64,000 bases of DNA, taken from assembly GCF_024628725.1 (NCBI RefSeq), contig NZ_CP102409.1, positions 3,156,001-3,220,000 of the forward strand, in the 5' to 3' direction. The position numbers were made by a program, and so were the translations under genes. Every line of letters starts with the position of its first letter. Positions within the stretch are counted from its first letter, which is position 1. This DNA is from Ruegeria sp. YS9 (lineage in GTDB: Bacteria > Pseudomonadota > Alphaproteobacteria > Rhodobacterales > Rhodobacteraceae). The notes under the pieces were generated by a model. It searched no databases. It saw nothing but the letters and a program-made list of their open reading frames with translations, and was not told the DNA's origin. This document shows positions 26,174 through 35,204 of the stretch, in pieces.

Positions 26174-28399
26174 ATGGAAAGCCGACCAAAACGTCGACTA
26201 GCAGCTATCCTGGCAGCCGACATCGCCGGCTACTCAAGATTGGTTGGTCTGGACGAAGAAGGTACCATCGCAAGACTTCGCCTGATCCGCAGCGAAGTCA
26301 TAGAGCCGGCGATCGCCCGGCATTCAGGACGTATCGCGAACACTGCTGGAGACAGCTTTGTGATCGAATTTCGCAGCGCCGTCGATGCGGTTCATGCCGC
26401 CGTGGAAATTCAGGCCGAGCTTGCAAAGAGAAATGCGGGAACCGATCAGGATAGCGTCATAACGCTTCGGATCGGACTGAATGTCGGCGATGTGGTTTCG
26501 AACGGGGATGACATCCTTGGCGACGGCGTGAACGTTGCCGCGCGGCTCGAGGCACTGGCAGATCCCGGTGGTATCATTGTTTCACAATCCATCGTCGATT
26601 ATGCGCGCAACAAAGTGCCCTATGGTTTTGCCCCGATCGGGCCACAGAACGTCAAGAACATCGCAGACCCGGTTCAGGCCTTTCGCGTGGAAGCGGAAAC
26701 TTTGCCTTCCCCGCGAAAAAGCCGCACGAAGAGGAAATCCCGCTGGCTGCCACTGTCGGCTCTATTGGTGATGTTGGCGGTCGTTGGGCTTTTTCTGACG
26801 AAACCGTGGAAGACCGGCCAATTGCGTGCCTCAGAGGCGCAGATGGTTTACCCCTTGCCGGATCTACCTTCCATCGCAGTGTTGCCGATTGCGAATTACA
26901 CCGATGGCGCGTCCAAGGACATGCTGATCAACGGTATCTCTGAGGATTTGATCACGGACTTGTCCCGAATATCCGGTTTGTTCGTCATCGCGGGCAACTC
27001 ATCCTTCGCATACCGCGACAGAAACATAGATATCGCACGTTTTGCCGAAGAGCTGGGGGTTCGATACGTCGTTGACGGCAGCGTGCGACGTGCGGATGAA
27101 GATTTCCGGATCAATATTCGCCTGACCGACACATTGAGCGGGCGATTGATCTGGGCGGACAGGTTTGATGGCGCGATTGATGACATCTTTGAAGTGCAGA
27201 AAACCATTGTTCTCGCAATTGCTCAGGAGCTGGATCTTCCACTCGACCCTCAAAGCCGGCAGGCCATCGAAAGCGTGGAAACCCAGACCATTGCAGCACG
27301 CGAAGCCTTCCAACGCGGGTGGGAGTTGTATTCGCAGTTCAACGAACAGGACAACCTTGCGGCAATTCCCCATTTTGAAAAGGCCGTGGAACTGGACCCG
27401 GATTATGGGCGTGCCTGGGCGACGCTTGCCCTGGCGCATTTGCGACCGCACATCTTTCATCATTGGAATGGGTTCGCAGGGTCAGGCGCGCAAATGCACA
27501 TTGGCCTGTTTTTCAAGTATTACCGGGATGTGATAGAGCAGGACACCGCCCTGGTGCACGTTATCCGGGCTATTGTCAGTCTCAGTCTTCCGGATTGGAA
27601 CAGTGCCGAAGGGGTAGGCCGGGGGACGGAAGACGCCAGACGAGAAGCGGCGAAAGCCATTGCGCTGCAACCCAGTGACCCCGAGGCGCATCTGACGATG
27701 GGATGGGCCTTGATTGCAGCGGGTGAGCCCGAGGAAGGACTGGCCTTTGTGCAGGCCGCGACCCGGCTGGATCCCAATTATCCCAGCCACTACGCGCTGT
27801 TTGAAGCGGCGGCTCTGTACGCATTGAATGACCTGACGGGCGCAGCAGATGTGATCGAGAAAGAGTTGAACAGAAACCCTCAGGCAACCGAGCTGATGCC
27901 ATTTGCAGCCTCGGTTCTGGCCCTGAATGGAGATCGCCGTGCGGGCAGGGCCATCATCGACCGATGGCAAAAGGGCAAGCATGCCGGTGTCATACAGGAC
28001 GCTGTTCAGAATTACCTTTTTATCATCCACTGGGTTGGAGAAAACCAGCATCTGAACGCCCGGCTGAACGATGGGCTTCGTCTGGCGGCGTTGCCTCCGG
28101 AAAAAACCATAGCAAGTCTGAGGGCAGATCTGTCACGGGGGGATGCCAAAGATCAGAGGACGGCAGCCCAATCACTGGCCCTGTTTGGTCCCGAGGCAGA
28201 GCCAGCGGTGCCGGAATTGATCGCGCTTCTTGAAAGCCCGTCGGTGTTTGTCCGGAAAGAGGCAGCAATTGCATTGGGGAAAATAGGTGGCGCGGCGTCG
28301 TCTGCATTGCCCGCGCTGGAAGCGATGGTGGACGGTTCGTTGCAGGGAAAGTTCGCGGCCCGCGCAATCGAACAAATCCGCGACAAATCCGCAGACTAG
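26174..28399 (+). CDS. Class III adenylate/guanylate cyclase with TPR and HEAT repeats
   Basis: 741 residues. An N-terminal cyclase domain (about 8-165) has AADIAGYSRL with Asp16, TAGDSFVIEF with Asp60 and GDGVNVAARLEAL with Asn120 and Arg124, the metal and transition-state residues. Then a transmembrane segment near 191-208, a TolB/FlgO-like domain (LPSIAVLPIANYTDG through YVVDGSVRRAD, IWADRFDG), TPR-like repeats (about 385-590) and a C-terminal HEAT stretch (about 655-741). It makes a cyclic nucleotide in the cytoplasm and carries the repeats outside. The start at ATG 26174 was chosen because an earlier in-frame codon adds only non-conserved residues. Confidence 0.88.
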   Translation: MESRPKRRLAAILAADIAGYSRLVGLDEEGTIARLRLIRSEVIEPAIARHSGRIANTAGDSFVIEFRSAVDAVHAAVEIQAELAKRNAGTDQDSVITLRIGLNVGDVVSNGDDILGDGVNVAARLEALADPGGIIVSQSIVDYARNKVPYGFAPIGPQNVKNIADPVQAFRVEAETLPSPRKSRTKRKSRWLPLSALLVMLAVVGLFLTKPWKTGQLRASEAQMVYPLPDLPSIAVLPIANYTDGASKDMLINGISEDLITDLSRISGLFVIAGNSSFAYRDRNIDIARFAEELGVRYVVDGSVRRADEDFRINIRLTDTLSGRLIWADRFDGAIDDIFEVQKTIVLAIAQELDLPLDPQSRQAIESVETQTIAAREAFQRGWELYSQFNEQDNLAAIPHFEKAVELDPDYGRAWATLALAHLRPHIFHHWNGFAGSGAQMHIGLFFKYYRDVIEQDTALVHVIRAIVSLSLPDWNSAEGVGRGTEDARREAAKAIALQPSDPEAHLTMGWALIAAGEPEEGLAFVQAATRLDPNYPSHYALFEAAALYALNDLTGAADVIEKELNRNPQATELMPFAASVLALNGDRRAGRAIIDRWQKGKHAGVIQDAVQNYLFIIHWVGENQHLNARLNDGLRLAALPPEKTIASLRADLSRGDAKDQRTAAQSLALFGPEAEPAVPELIALLESPSVFVRKEAAIALGKIGGAASSALPALEAMVDGSLQGKFAARAIEQIRDKSAD

Positions 28400-28471
28400 C
28401 CGTGTCACCGTCGACTGGGCCGCCGCTATACACTTGTTTTTACAACGACGCGATCGCGTTTCCGGATGCGG

Positions 28472-28502
28472 GGTCTCTGCCCGCCGCAATGGGACAGAGA
28501 CC
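28472..28502. terminator. Hairpin between converging cyclase and gabD genes
   Basis: GGTCTCTGCCC pairs with GGG-A-CAGAGACC around a GCCGCAAT loop, an 11-bp stem with one bulge. No long T-run follows, so it may act as a weak or factor-dependent terminator or mRNA-end structure. Confidence 0.45.
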
Positions 28503-28510
28503 GTATTGGA

Positions 28511-29986
28511 TCAGACCGACATGCAGACGTATTTCATCTCCAGATAGTCTTCCATGCCGTGATGGCTGCCTTCGCGGCCCAGACCGGATTGCTTGACGCC
28601 GCCGAACGGGCCCAGCTCGGTCGAGATGATGCCGGTGTTCACGCCGACGATGCCGTATTCCAGCGCTTCGGCCACCTTGTAGACGCGGCTCAGGTCCTTG
28701 GCATAGAAATACGAGGCCAGACCAAAAATCGTGTCATTGGCCATGGCGATCACGTCGTCTTCGTCTTCGAACTTGAACAGCGGGGCCAGCGGGCCGAAGG
28801 TTTCGTCCTGCGCCACCAGCATGTCCTGAGTCACGCCGGTCACGATGGTTGGCTGGAAGAACGTACCGCCCAGATCATGGGGCAGGCCGCCTGTCAGAAC
28901 CGCGCCGCCCTTGTCGGTCACGTCCTTGATATGTTCTTCGACTTTGGCGACCGCGTCGGCATTGATCAGCGGGCCGGTGGTGGTGCCTTCGGTCAAACCG
29001 TCGCCGATTTTCAGCGCTTCCACTGCCGCTTTCAGTTTGGCCGCGAACGCGTCATAGACACCGGCCTGCACATAGATTCTGTTCGCGCAGACGCAGGTCT
29101 GACCGTTGTTGCGGAACTTGCACAGCATCGCGCCTTCGACGGCGGCATCCAGATCGGCATCGTCGAACACGATGAACGGCGCGTTGCCGCCCAGCTCCAT
29201 CGAACACTTCATGACCTGATCTGCCGCCTGCCGCAGCAGGATGCGCCCCACTTCGGTCGAGCCGGTAAAGGTCAGCTTGCGCACGCCGGGGTTTTCGCAG
29301 AACTCCTTGCCGATCTCACTGGCCCGGGATGAGGGCACCACGTTGAACACACCCGCGGGCACGCCGGCCTGTTCCGCCAGCAGCGCAAGTACCAGCGCCG
29401 ACAGGGGCGTTTCGGTGGCCGGACGCGCCACAAAGGCGCAGCCGGCGGCCAAAGCCGGGCCTGCCTTGCGGGTGATCATGGCATTGGGAAAATTCCAGGG
29501 CGTGATCGAGGCCGCAACGCCGATCGGCTGTTTCATCACCATGATCCGCTTGTCGCGCTGATGGCCGGGAATGGTCTCGCCATAGACACGCTTGGCCTCT
29601 TCACCGAAGAACTCGATGAAAGACGCGCCATAGCCGATCTCACCGATGGCCTCTGCCAGGGGCTTGCCCTGTTCAGCGGTCAGGATCTTGCCCAGGTCCT
29701 CGGCGTTTTCCATCATCAGATCGAACCAGCGCCGCAGGATGGCTGCACGTTCCTTGCCGGTCAGCTTTGCCCATTCTTTCTGCGCGGCTTCAGCCTGTGC
29801 GATTGCTCCGGCGACCTGAGCACGGCTGACGTCTGCCACCTCGGCGACCACATCGCCCCGAGCGGGGTTTGTGACTTTGAACGTGCCATTGTCACCGTCT
29901 ACCCACTGACCGCCGATATAGGCTTTGGTTACAAGCAATTCGGGGTTCTTCAGAATTGACTTCAGATCGGTCGTTGCGTCCAGCAT
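28511..29986 (-). CDS. gabD: Succinate-semialdehyde dehydrogenase (NAD(P)+)
   Basis: 491 residues, the usual aldehyde dehydrogenase length. It has PIGVAASITPWNFP, the Glu-containing MELGGNAPFIVFDDAD and the cysteine loop FRNNGQTCVCANRIYVQ, closing with GGVKQSGLGREGSHHGMEDYLE. These fit GabD, the last step of 4-aminobutyrate breakdown. GGAGG precedes ATG 29986. The longer frame to 30040 is less likely. No gabT or regulator lies beside it, so substrate assignment rests on sequence similarity to GabD alone. Confidence 0.9.
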   Translation of the reverse strand: MLDATTDLKSILKNPELLVTKAYIGGQWVDGDNGTFKVTNPARGDVVAEVADVSRAQVAGAIAQAEAAQKEWAKLTGKERAAILRRWFDLMMENAEDLGKILTAEQGKPLAEAIGEIGYGASFIEFFGEEAKRVYGETIPGHQRDKRIMVMKQPIGVAASITPWNFPNAMITRKAGPALAAGCAFVARPATETPLSALVLALLAEQAGVPAGVFNVVPSSRASEIGKEFCENPGVRKLTFTGSTEVGRILLRQAADQVMKCSMELGGNAPFIVFDDADLDAAVEGAMLCKFRNNGQTCVCANRIYVQAGVYDAFAAKLKAAVEALKIGDGLTEGTTTGPLINADAVAKVEEHIKDVTDKGGAVLTGGLPHDLGGTFFQPTIVTGVTQDMLVAQDETFGPLAPLFKFEDEDDVIAMANDTIFGLASYFYAKDLSRVYKVAEALEYGIVGVNTGIISTELGPFGGVKQSGLGREGSHHGMEDYLEMKYVCMSV

Positions 29987-30270
29987 GATAAGCCTCCGGC
30001 GTGAATTGGGTTGCGCGCACCCAATCAGGTGATGTCTCAATTGTCTATGGCCACTCTGGATGTGGAATCAATCCAGATTTGATCAAAAATTTACTTAACA
30101 AGTTAATTTAATCGAGTCACCCGAAATCTGCGCGTTTCATTGGCCGGTCTCGCCTTTCTTTTTGCGAAGGAGTTTGCCAAAGTCTGGGTGAATTTTGAGG
30201 CCCAGGGGATGTAAATCGGTGTAACATTCCCTATCTTATTGGGTAATTAAAGAAAAAGAGGACAGCAGAG

Positions 30271-31350
30271 ATGTCGAACCAGCAATTCGAAGCGTTGATA
30301 GAAGAGACTCAAGCCAAAGTGCGCGAAAGCCAGTCTCAGATCGAAGGGCTGACTTCGCGCATTGAAGCGGCCCGCGCCAAGATCGGCACCGCCGAGGCGG
30401 ATATCGACATCGAAAACGCCACGCTCGAAGATGTGCACGCCCATACCGAGGTGATGAATGCCAATATCGCCGAGCTGATCATGGGGCTGGACGACGTCAC
30501 CAGCGCCTTTTCCAAAGATTTTGACGAGATGCGTTCGAAAACCGGGTGGGAGTCGTTTGTCGGCATCTTCTCGAAAGGTAAATCCGAGTCGATGCGGCAG
30601 GAGCGGATGCGCACCGCCAATATCGATGACAAGCTGCAAGACCTGATCGCCAAATCCGACGTGATCGTGAAGCTGCTGCAAGGGCAACTGGCCGTGCTGG
30701 AAGAACAGCGCGTCAAGGTCGAGGACAACCTGACCGTCACGCTGGACGACCGTGAGGCGACCGTGGCCGAGTTGGAGGCGCTGCGCGCCGAAATTCAGGG
30801 CATGGACCCGACGATCATCACGCTGGAGAACAAGATCAGCGTCGAACAGGACGCCGCCGCGCGGACCCAGCTGGAAACCGAACTGGCCGAGCTGAACAAG
30901 CAATACAACGCCAAGGTTCAGGACGAGCAGGTCAAACTGGCCAAAAGCCAAACGCTGGAGCGCTATATTGAAAAGGGCAAGACTTGGGTCGATTCACTGC
31001 AAAACCAGGCGGCGACGCAGATGGTTCTGATCAACAAGCTACAGACAGACACGCAGCAGCGCGTGGTGCTGTATGACGCCCTGACCAAATCGCTGAAAAC
31101 CGCGCAGCAGCAGGACGTGGCCCACCGCATCAACGAGATCGGTGTGCATACGGATCAAGAGGCGCAGACGGCGATGGCCGCCATCGGCACCGCGACCAAC
31201 CAGAAGATGGCCGACATGCTTGAGGCGCATGAGGACCACATGGTCTTTGCCCGCGACGTGCTGGAGAAAAAAGCCAAGGCGGATGAACGCTTTGCCCGCC
31301 GTTTTGCCTCGATTGTCGAGAAGCATGACAAGAATTTGTATGGGGGTTGA
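30271..31350 (+). CDS. Long coiled-coil protein of unknown function
   Basis: 359 residues, almost entirely charged helix: SNQQFEALIEETQAKVRESQ at the start, then repeated heptad-like runs such as AVLEEQRVKVEDNLTVTLDD and LETELAELNKQYNAKVQDEQ. There are no transmembrane helices or signal peptide. The C-terminal third (QTDTQQRVVLYDALTKSLK, then AHRINEIGVHTDQEAQ) faintly recalls TelA-like coiled-coil proteins; I could not check this. It opens the cluster and its stop overlaps the candidate TTG start of the next gene. GAGG precedes the ATG. As the first and largest structural gene, it could be the scaffold or filament acted on by the AAA+ ATPase. Confidence 0.8.
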   Translation: MSNQQFEALIEETQAKVRESQSQIEGLTSRIEAARAKIGTAEADIDIENATLEDVHAHTEVMNANIAELIMGLDDVTSAFSKDFDEMRSKTGWESFVGIFSKGKSESMRQERMRTANIDDKLQDLIAKSDVIVKLLQGQLAVLEEQRVKVEDNLTVTLDDREATVAELEALRAEIQGMDPTIITLENKISVEQDAAARTQLETELAELNKQYNAKVQDEQVKLAKSQTLERYIEKGKTWVDSLQNQAATQMVLINKLQTDTQQRVVLYDALTKSLKTAQQQDVAHRINEIGVHTDQEAQTAMAAIGTATNQKMADMLEAHEDHMVFARDVLEKKAKADERFARRFASIVEKHDKNLYGG

Positions 31351-31352
31351 GC

Positions 31353-31775
31353 TTGGACGAAGTGAGCTTGAGCCGATCTGAACAAACCAGTTGGACGCTC
31401 TATCGCTGGTTAGCTGGCAACGTCGGTCTACTGTTTGTAATGATGTATACGATGGGCTGGTACTTTCTTTTCTCAGCTCCTTTGTTGGCGTTGTTCGGAC
31501 TTTGCGCAACGCTTGTGTATTTCCTTACGGGTAACGGCGAAGGCGCGCTTGGGATCACTGCATTATTGTTTGCTCCATTGTCGATAACATTCCTCGTATG
31601 GCAAATGATCAGGTTTATTGGGCCGACATTTGTAGGATTATTTCGGCGATGTGGGTTTTTCGGTCAGTACTTGCACCGTTTTTCTCCGAGCGACCTTCTT
31701 GAAATGGCGCGCACCCATCGACAGATTGCGTCTGCCGACCTTCGCAGGCTATGGGACAAAGCTGTTGGACACTGA
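31353..31775 (+). CDS. AT-rich small membrane protein, no recognised family
   Basis: About 140 residues with two or three hydrophobic segments (VGLLFVMMYTMGWYFLFSAPLL split by residues, and ITALLFAPLSITFLVWQMI). The G+C content is visibly low, about 45% over 31441-31500 by hand count against 60% in the neighbour. No ATG is available: TTG 31353 has GGGGG seven bases upstream, and TTG 31347 overlaps the previous stop. It also overlaps the next gene by ten bases or more. Composition and lack of a known family suggest a late insertion into the cluster. Confidence 0.55.
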   Translation: MDEVSLSRSEQTSWTLYRWLAGNVGLLFVMMYTMGWYFLFSAPLLALFGLCATLVYFLTGNGEGALGITALLFAPLSITFLVWQMIRFIGPTFVGLFRRCGFFGQYLHRFSPSDLLEMARTHRQIASADLRRLWDKAVGH

Positions 31776-32886
31776 TCCCATCCAAGACCATGTTGGCCTG
31801 ACCGACACCTTCGCCTCGCGCCGGTATTTCCGGAAATTTGAGGTGATCACCGTCCACCTCCTGCGCGTGGCTGCGACGATGGAGGCCGAGGGCGCGATCA
31901 GCAAGCAAGAAGTGCGGATCGTGTCGCGCTACCTCTCGGGGTTGCTCTACACCTTCCGCGCGCTCTCCATGAAGTATCTGTTGGTCGGGCGCGATACGGG
32001 GCGGTTCTTTGGCAGTCTCGCCATGGACAAGCGCGATAGCGGCTTTCCGGTGGCGGCCGAGTTGCTGACCATGGCCAATGACGCGCAGCAGGCGCAGGTG
32101 CATCTGGCAAACATGCCCTTGGAAGACGACCTGAAAACCGACATGGTGCGAACGATCATTGGCGATCAGGAAATCCCCACCAAGCTGCAATTCGCTCTCT
32201 CCCAAAGGCTCTATTACGAAGAACTGTTAAAAGGTCAGCTGTTCTGGGCCCGTAATGATCCCGAGTGCCACTGGATCGGAAATGAGGGGGACCGACGCAA
32301 ATTCATGATCCACTGGGCGGTCTATGACAGCCAGATCAACCTGCCCGTCATCTATCTGATGCAGCTTGAGGACAGCGGCAAAACTGCCCTGCCCAAGGAT
32401 CAGCGCCGCTGGCCCGAGGTTCAGGCGCATCTGATGGCGCAAGCGCTGGGTGGGTTGAAACTGGTGACGATTGCCAAAGGCTTCGATCAGGATTTCGACG
32501 ACCTGCATCCCAAACACCTGCGCCGCATCCATGTGGGTCCGATGTATTCCTCGGCCTATACCGAGCAATCCGGCCCCCTGCGGCAGGTGCTGGAGGACGC
32601 GCAATCTCCGCAAGGTCAGGATTGGGCACTGGCCTGGACCACCGAAGAACTGGAAAGCGAAGAGGTGATCGAAGAGCGCTCCGGGTGGTTCTCGACCGTT
32701 GAGCGCGAGATTTTTGCGCTGGACCCGTTCGGCGGGCAAGGGGCCGAGACCGGGGCCACACGCACTCAGCGCTCGATCATCCTGCCCCAGCGTCCGTTTC
32801 AGGTGCTGGCCGAGCGCAACCCGCCGGGTTTTGCCGATGTGCGCAAGTTCGTCGTCAGCAAGACCGGGCAGGTGTTGAGATATTGA
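31765..32886 (+). CDS. Conserved cytoplasmic protein of unknown function
   Basis: 373 residues from TTG 31765, or up to 411 from GTG 31651. I prefer TTG because DTDPIQDHVGLTDTFASRRY starts the conserved-looking part. No membrane helix or signal peptide is visible. The N-terminal half looks helical (RKFEVITVHLLRVAATMEAE, then SRYLSGLLYTFRALSMKYLL). The second half has QINLPVIYLMQLEDSG and DDLHPKHLRRIHVGPMYSSAY. Ribosome site GGGA at 31753. I do not recognise the family. It stands between the coiled-coil protein and the AAA+ ATPase, so it may be a partner of both. The lost or changed start fits insertion of the AT-rich gene upstream. Confidence 0.7.
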   Translation: MDTDPIQDHVGLTDTFASRRYFRKFEVITVHLLRVAATMEAEGAISKQEVRIVSRYLSGLLYTFRALSMKYLLVGRDTGRFFGSLAMDKRDSGFPVAAELLTMANDAQQAQVHLANMPLEDDLKTDMVRTIIGDQEIPTKLQFALSQRLYYEELLKGQLFWARNDPECHWIGNEGDRRKFMIHWAVYDSQINLPVIYLMQLEDSGKTALPKDQRRWPEVQAHLMAQALGGLKLVTIAKGFDQDFDDLHPKHLRRIHVGPMYSSAYTEQSGPLRQVLEDAQSPQGQDWALAWTTEELESEEVIEERSGWFSTVEREIFALDPFGGQGAETGATRTQRSIILPQRPFQVLAERNPPGFADVRKFVVSKTGQVLRY

Positions 32887-32888
32887 AT

Positions 32889-32930
32889 TTTTCGCCTCCG
32901 GCGGGAGTATTTTTGAAAAGATGAAGCAAG
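32889..32930 (+). repeat. Rhodobacterales extragenic repeat, copy 2
   Basis: CGCCTCCGGCGGGAG hairpin followed by TATTTTTGAAAAGATGAAGCAA, the same unit as at 21248-21296. It lies between the 373-aa gene and the AAA+ gene and may end one message while leaving a leader for the next. Confidence 0.75.
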
Positions 32931-32943
32931 GGCGGTTTTTGAG

Positions 32944-34875
32944 ATGAGTTTGACGTCAGATCAGATGGAATTGCGCGAAGACGACATTCGCCAGCATTAT
33001 CCCGCAGCAACCGCCTTGCTGAACGGGTTCGAACACGCGCCGCGGATCGCCAAACCCGTTGAGGCCGCCGTCGAACGCTCTCCGGGTGTGTCAACGGCAC
33101 GGCGGTTTCGGTCGACGACCCCGGGGTTGGTGACGCGGCGTACGGTGCGCGCGGATGGGGTACATCTGGTCGAACGGATCGAGGCGTCGGATGATGGCGA
33201 TGCATTGGTCTCGCCACCTCAGGCCACAACGCAGCAGGCCATTCGTCGGGCCATTGCCATTGCGCTGGCCGTGGCTGAAGCTTTTGCCGAACAAACCCCG
33301 CTGGCCGATCTGAAGCGGGCGAATCTGGCCGGGGATCTGCCCGCCGCCCGCAAGACCGAATTCTCGGAATTGCTGACCGCTGAAGCTTTGATCACGCTAC
33401 ATACGTTCGGCAACGCGCTTGCCTATCTGATGTCTTCGCATCTTGGCGAAATCACGGTTGATCTCGGTGAGATCGAAGAGGTTCTGACCGACAATGGCCA
33501 GCTTGCCCTGCATGGCGCGCTGTGGGAGCTGGATCAGGTGCTGGCCAAACACGCCCCCGACGACGCCCGTCTGATCGCGGCCACCAGCGCCTATGCCGAA
33601 CAACTGATGGAGAAAGCCGCCCTGCGTGCAGGGTCGGCAGGCCATCTGGCCCCGTTCCAGAACGCCGCCTGGCATATCGAGGCAGACGATCTGACGATCC
33701 GGGGGTTTGAGCCGGCCTCAAAAGCCAAATCCACCACCCTGACCATGACGTTCAAGAAGCCGAACGAGGTGGTCGGCAACCATATCGCCAAATATCAGGC
33801 CATGAAGCTGGCCAAGATGGTGATGGCCTATGATTTCGACCGCCGCCTGAACCCGTTTGCCGAGCTTGGCGGGTTCATCTTTACCTTCATGGGCGACGGC
33901 AAACCGGGCACCGGTAAGACCACCCTGATCCAGATGATGGCCGGGCTGATCAACGACTATTGCCAGAACGCGGGCTATCCGTTCCGCTATCAGAACCTGA
34001 GCACCGACAATATCGACAGCTATCAGGGCAAGTCCGGTCAAAACGCCAAGGCGTTTATCAACACGATCATCGACCCTTCGGTTATCGGGTTCGGCACCAT
34101 CGACGATATCGACCAGCTGGCGGGCAAACGCGGCGACCGGCAGTCGTCAGCCGGTCAACTGGAAATCACCGCCGTGCTGATGGAGAGCTTTGCGGGCGCC
34201 AACACCGTCGTGCGCGGCAACTGCACCTTTGGCATGTTCTCGAACTACCCCGAGAATGTGGACGACGCCCTGCGTCAACGGGCGGGTGCGCGGTTTCTGG
34301 TGGACGGGCCACAGACGCGCGAGGATTACATCGACATCCTACACCTGCTGATGGGCCGCAACCATGACATCCCGCTGGGTGAGCACGAGGCCTATGCCGC
34401 GCAGGAAATCAAAAAGGCTGTCGCCGCCAGTTTCGAAAGCCACTCCCGCCCGCATGAGGACGCTCTGCTTCAGGTCTATGACCGGGTTTCGGCTGAGATC
34501 GGCCAGATGGACACCATCGCCAAGCTGGGCACCTACCTCAAGGCGATCCAGCAGGCGGATGAGCGCTTTACCGGCCGCGCGATCAAGAACATCACCGACG
34601 CGGTCAAAGTCCGCGCGATGGATTTCGAACTGCCCGACGAGTGGATGGAAAACCCCGACCTGTTCCTGTTCCGCGACTACGACACCAAGAAAGCGATGAT
34701 CGAGGACCTGCGCCAGCCGATCACGGTTGAGATGGTGATGCAGGAAATCAACCGCTACGCCGACAGCGAGTTCCGCTATGCCGACAAGAGCGACGAGGTC
34801 GCCATCGAGAACGCGGTGCGCGAGATGGGCCGGATGGAAGAGGCCAAGCGGCGGTATCTGGAGGGGAAGGGGTGA
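32944..34875 (+). CDS. AAA+ ATPase, large, unknown system
   Basis: 643 residues. A helical N-terminal region of about 290 residues precedes one AAA+ module: Walker A GKPGTGKTT (319-327), Walker B IGFGTIDDID (381-390) with two acidic residues, a sensor-1 GNCTFGMFSNYPE, and an arginine-finger-like DDALRQRAGARF near 440-451. The C-terminal region (DAVKVRAMDFELPDEWM) is helical and ends in KRRYLEGKG. The layout resembles classical single-ring AAA remodelers of the Vps4/katanin type more than MoxR. No known substrate is coded. The following gene starts inside the stop (GTGA). Confidence 0.85.
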   Translation: MSLTSDQMELREDDIRQHYPAATALLNGFEHAPRIAKPVEAAVERSPGVSTARRFRSTTPGLVTRRTVRADGVHLVERIEASDDGDALVSPPQATTQQAIRRAIAIALAVAEAFAEQTPLADLKRANLAGDLPAARKTEFSELLTAEALITLHTFGNALAYLMSSHLGEITVDLGEIEEVLTDNGQLALHGALWELDQVLAKHAPDDARLIAATSAYAEQLMEKAALRAGSAGHLAPFQNAAWHIEADDLTIRGFEPASKAKSTTLTMTFKKPNEVVGNHIAKYQAMKLAKMVMAYDFDRRLNPFAELGGFIFTFMGDGKPGTGKTTLIQMMAGLINDYCQNAGYPFRYQNLSTDNIDSYQGKSGQNAKAFINTIIDPSVIGFGTIDDIDQLAGKRGDRQSSAGQLEITAVLMESFAGANTVVRGNCTFGMFSNYPENVDDALRQRAGARFLVDGPQTREDYIDILHLLMGRNHDIPLGEHEAYAAQEIKKAVAASFESHSRPHEDALLQVYDRVSAEIGQMDTIAKLGTYLKAIQQADERFTGRAIKNITDAVKVRAMDFELPDEWMENPDLFLFRDYDTKKAMIEDLRQPITVEMVMQEINRYADSEFRYADKSDEVAIENAVREMGRMEEAKRRYLEGKG

Positions 34876-35204
34876 ATTATTTGATCGCCATAGGTCTGCC
34901 TCTACTGCTGAGCACTGTGGTTGCTGTTCCAATAGGGTTCCGAGCCTATCGAACGTCTCGCGCGGCTAAAGAAAGCGGAAAGGAATGGTTGCTTCTATTC
35001 TTAGCATATGGCGCGGCTTGCACTGTTCTTACAATTCTTGCCAGCTACACTTTGATGGATTTTTTTGTCGACCGATTTGCCGTGGACGTTGGTAACGCAA
35101 ATCCCGCAGATGTTATGGTCTATTTTCAGCTACAGTTCTGGTTGATTGCAATACCCCTTGGTTTCGCGATCATTTTTGCATTTGCAAAAGGACTGAGAGC
35201 ATGA
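34872..35204 (+). CDS. AT-rich small membrane protein, coupled to the AAA+ gene
   Basis: 110 residues from GTG 34872, overlapping the ATPase stop by four bases (GTGA), with GAGGGGAAGG upstream. Hydrophobic segments near 3-20, 38-57 and 85-103. Lower G+C (about 45-53% in parts) than its neighbours. No family recognised. Like the gene at 31353 it looks like a foreign insert in an otherwise GC-rich operon, and both code for small membrane proteins. Confidence 0.65.
   Translation: MNYLIAIGLPLLLSTVVAVPIGFRAYRTSRAAKESGKEWLLLFLAYGAACTVLTILASYTLMDFFVDRFAVDVGNANPADVMVYFQLQFWLIAIPLGFAIIFAFAKGLRA

Noticed and set aside
28466..29332. Plus-strand frame opposite gabD
   Set aside because: Antisense shadow of a strongly supported aldehyde dehydrogenase gene.
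30061..30111. Clustered TTAA motifs upstream of the unknown cluster
   Set aside because: Spacings of 4 and 9 bases do not match the CtrA consensus of 7, so I do not call a site.
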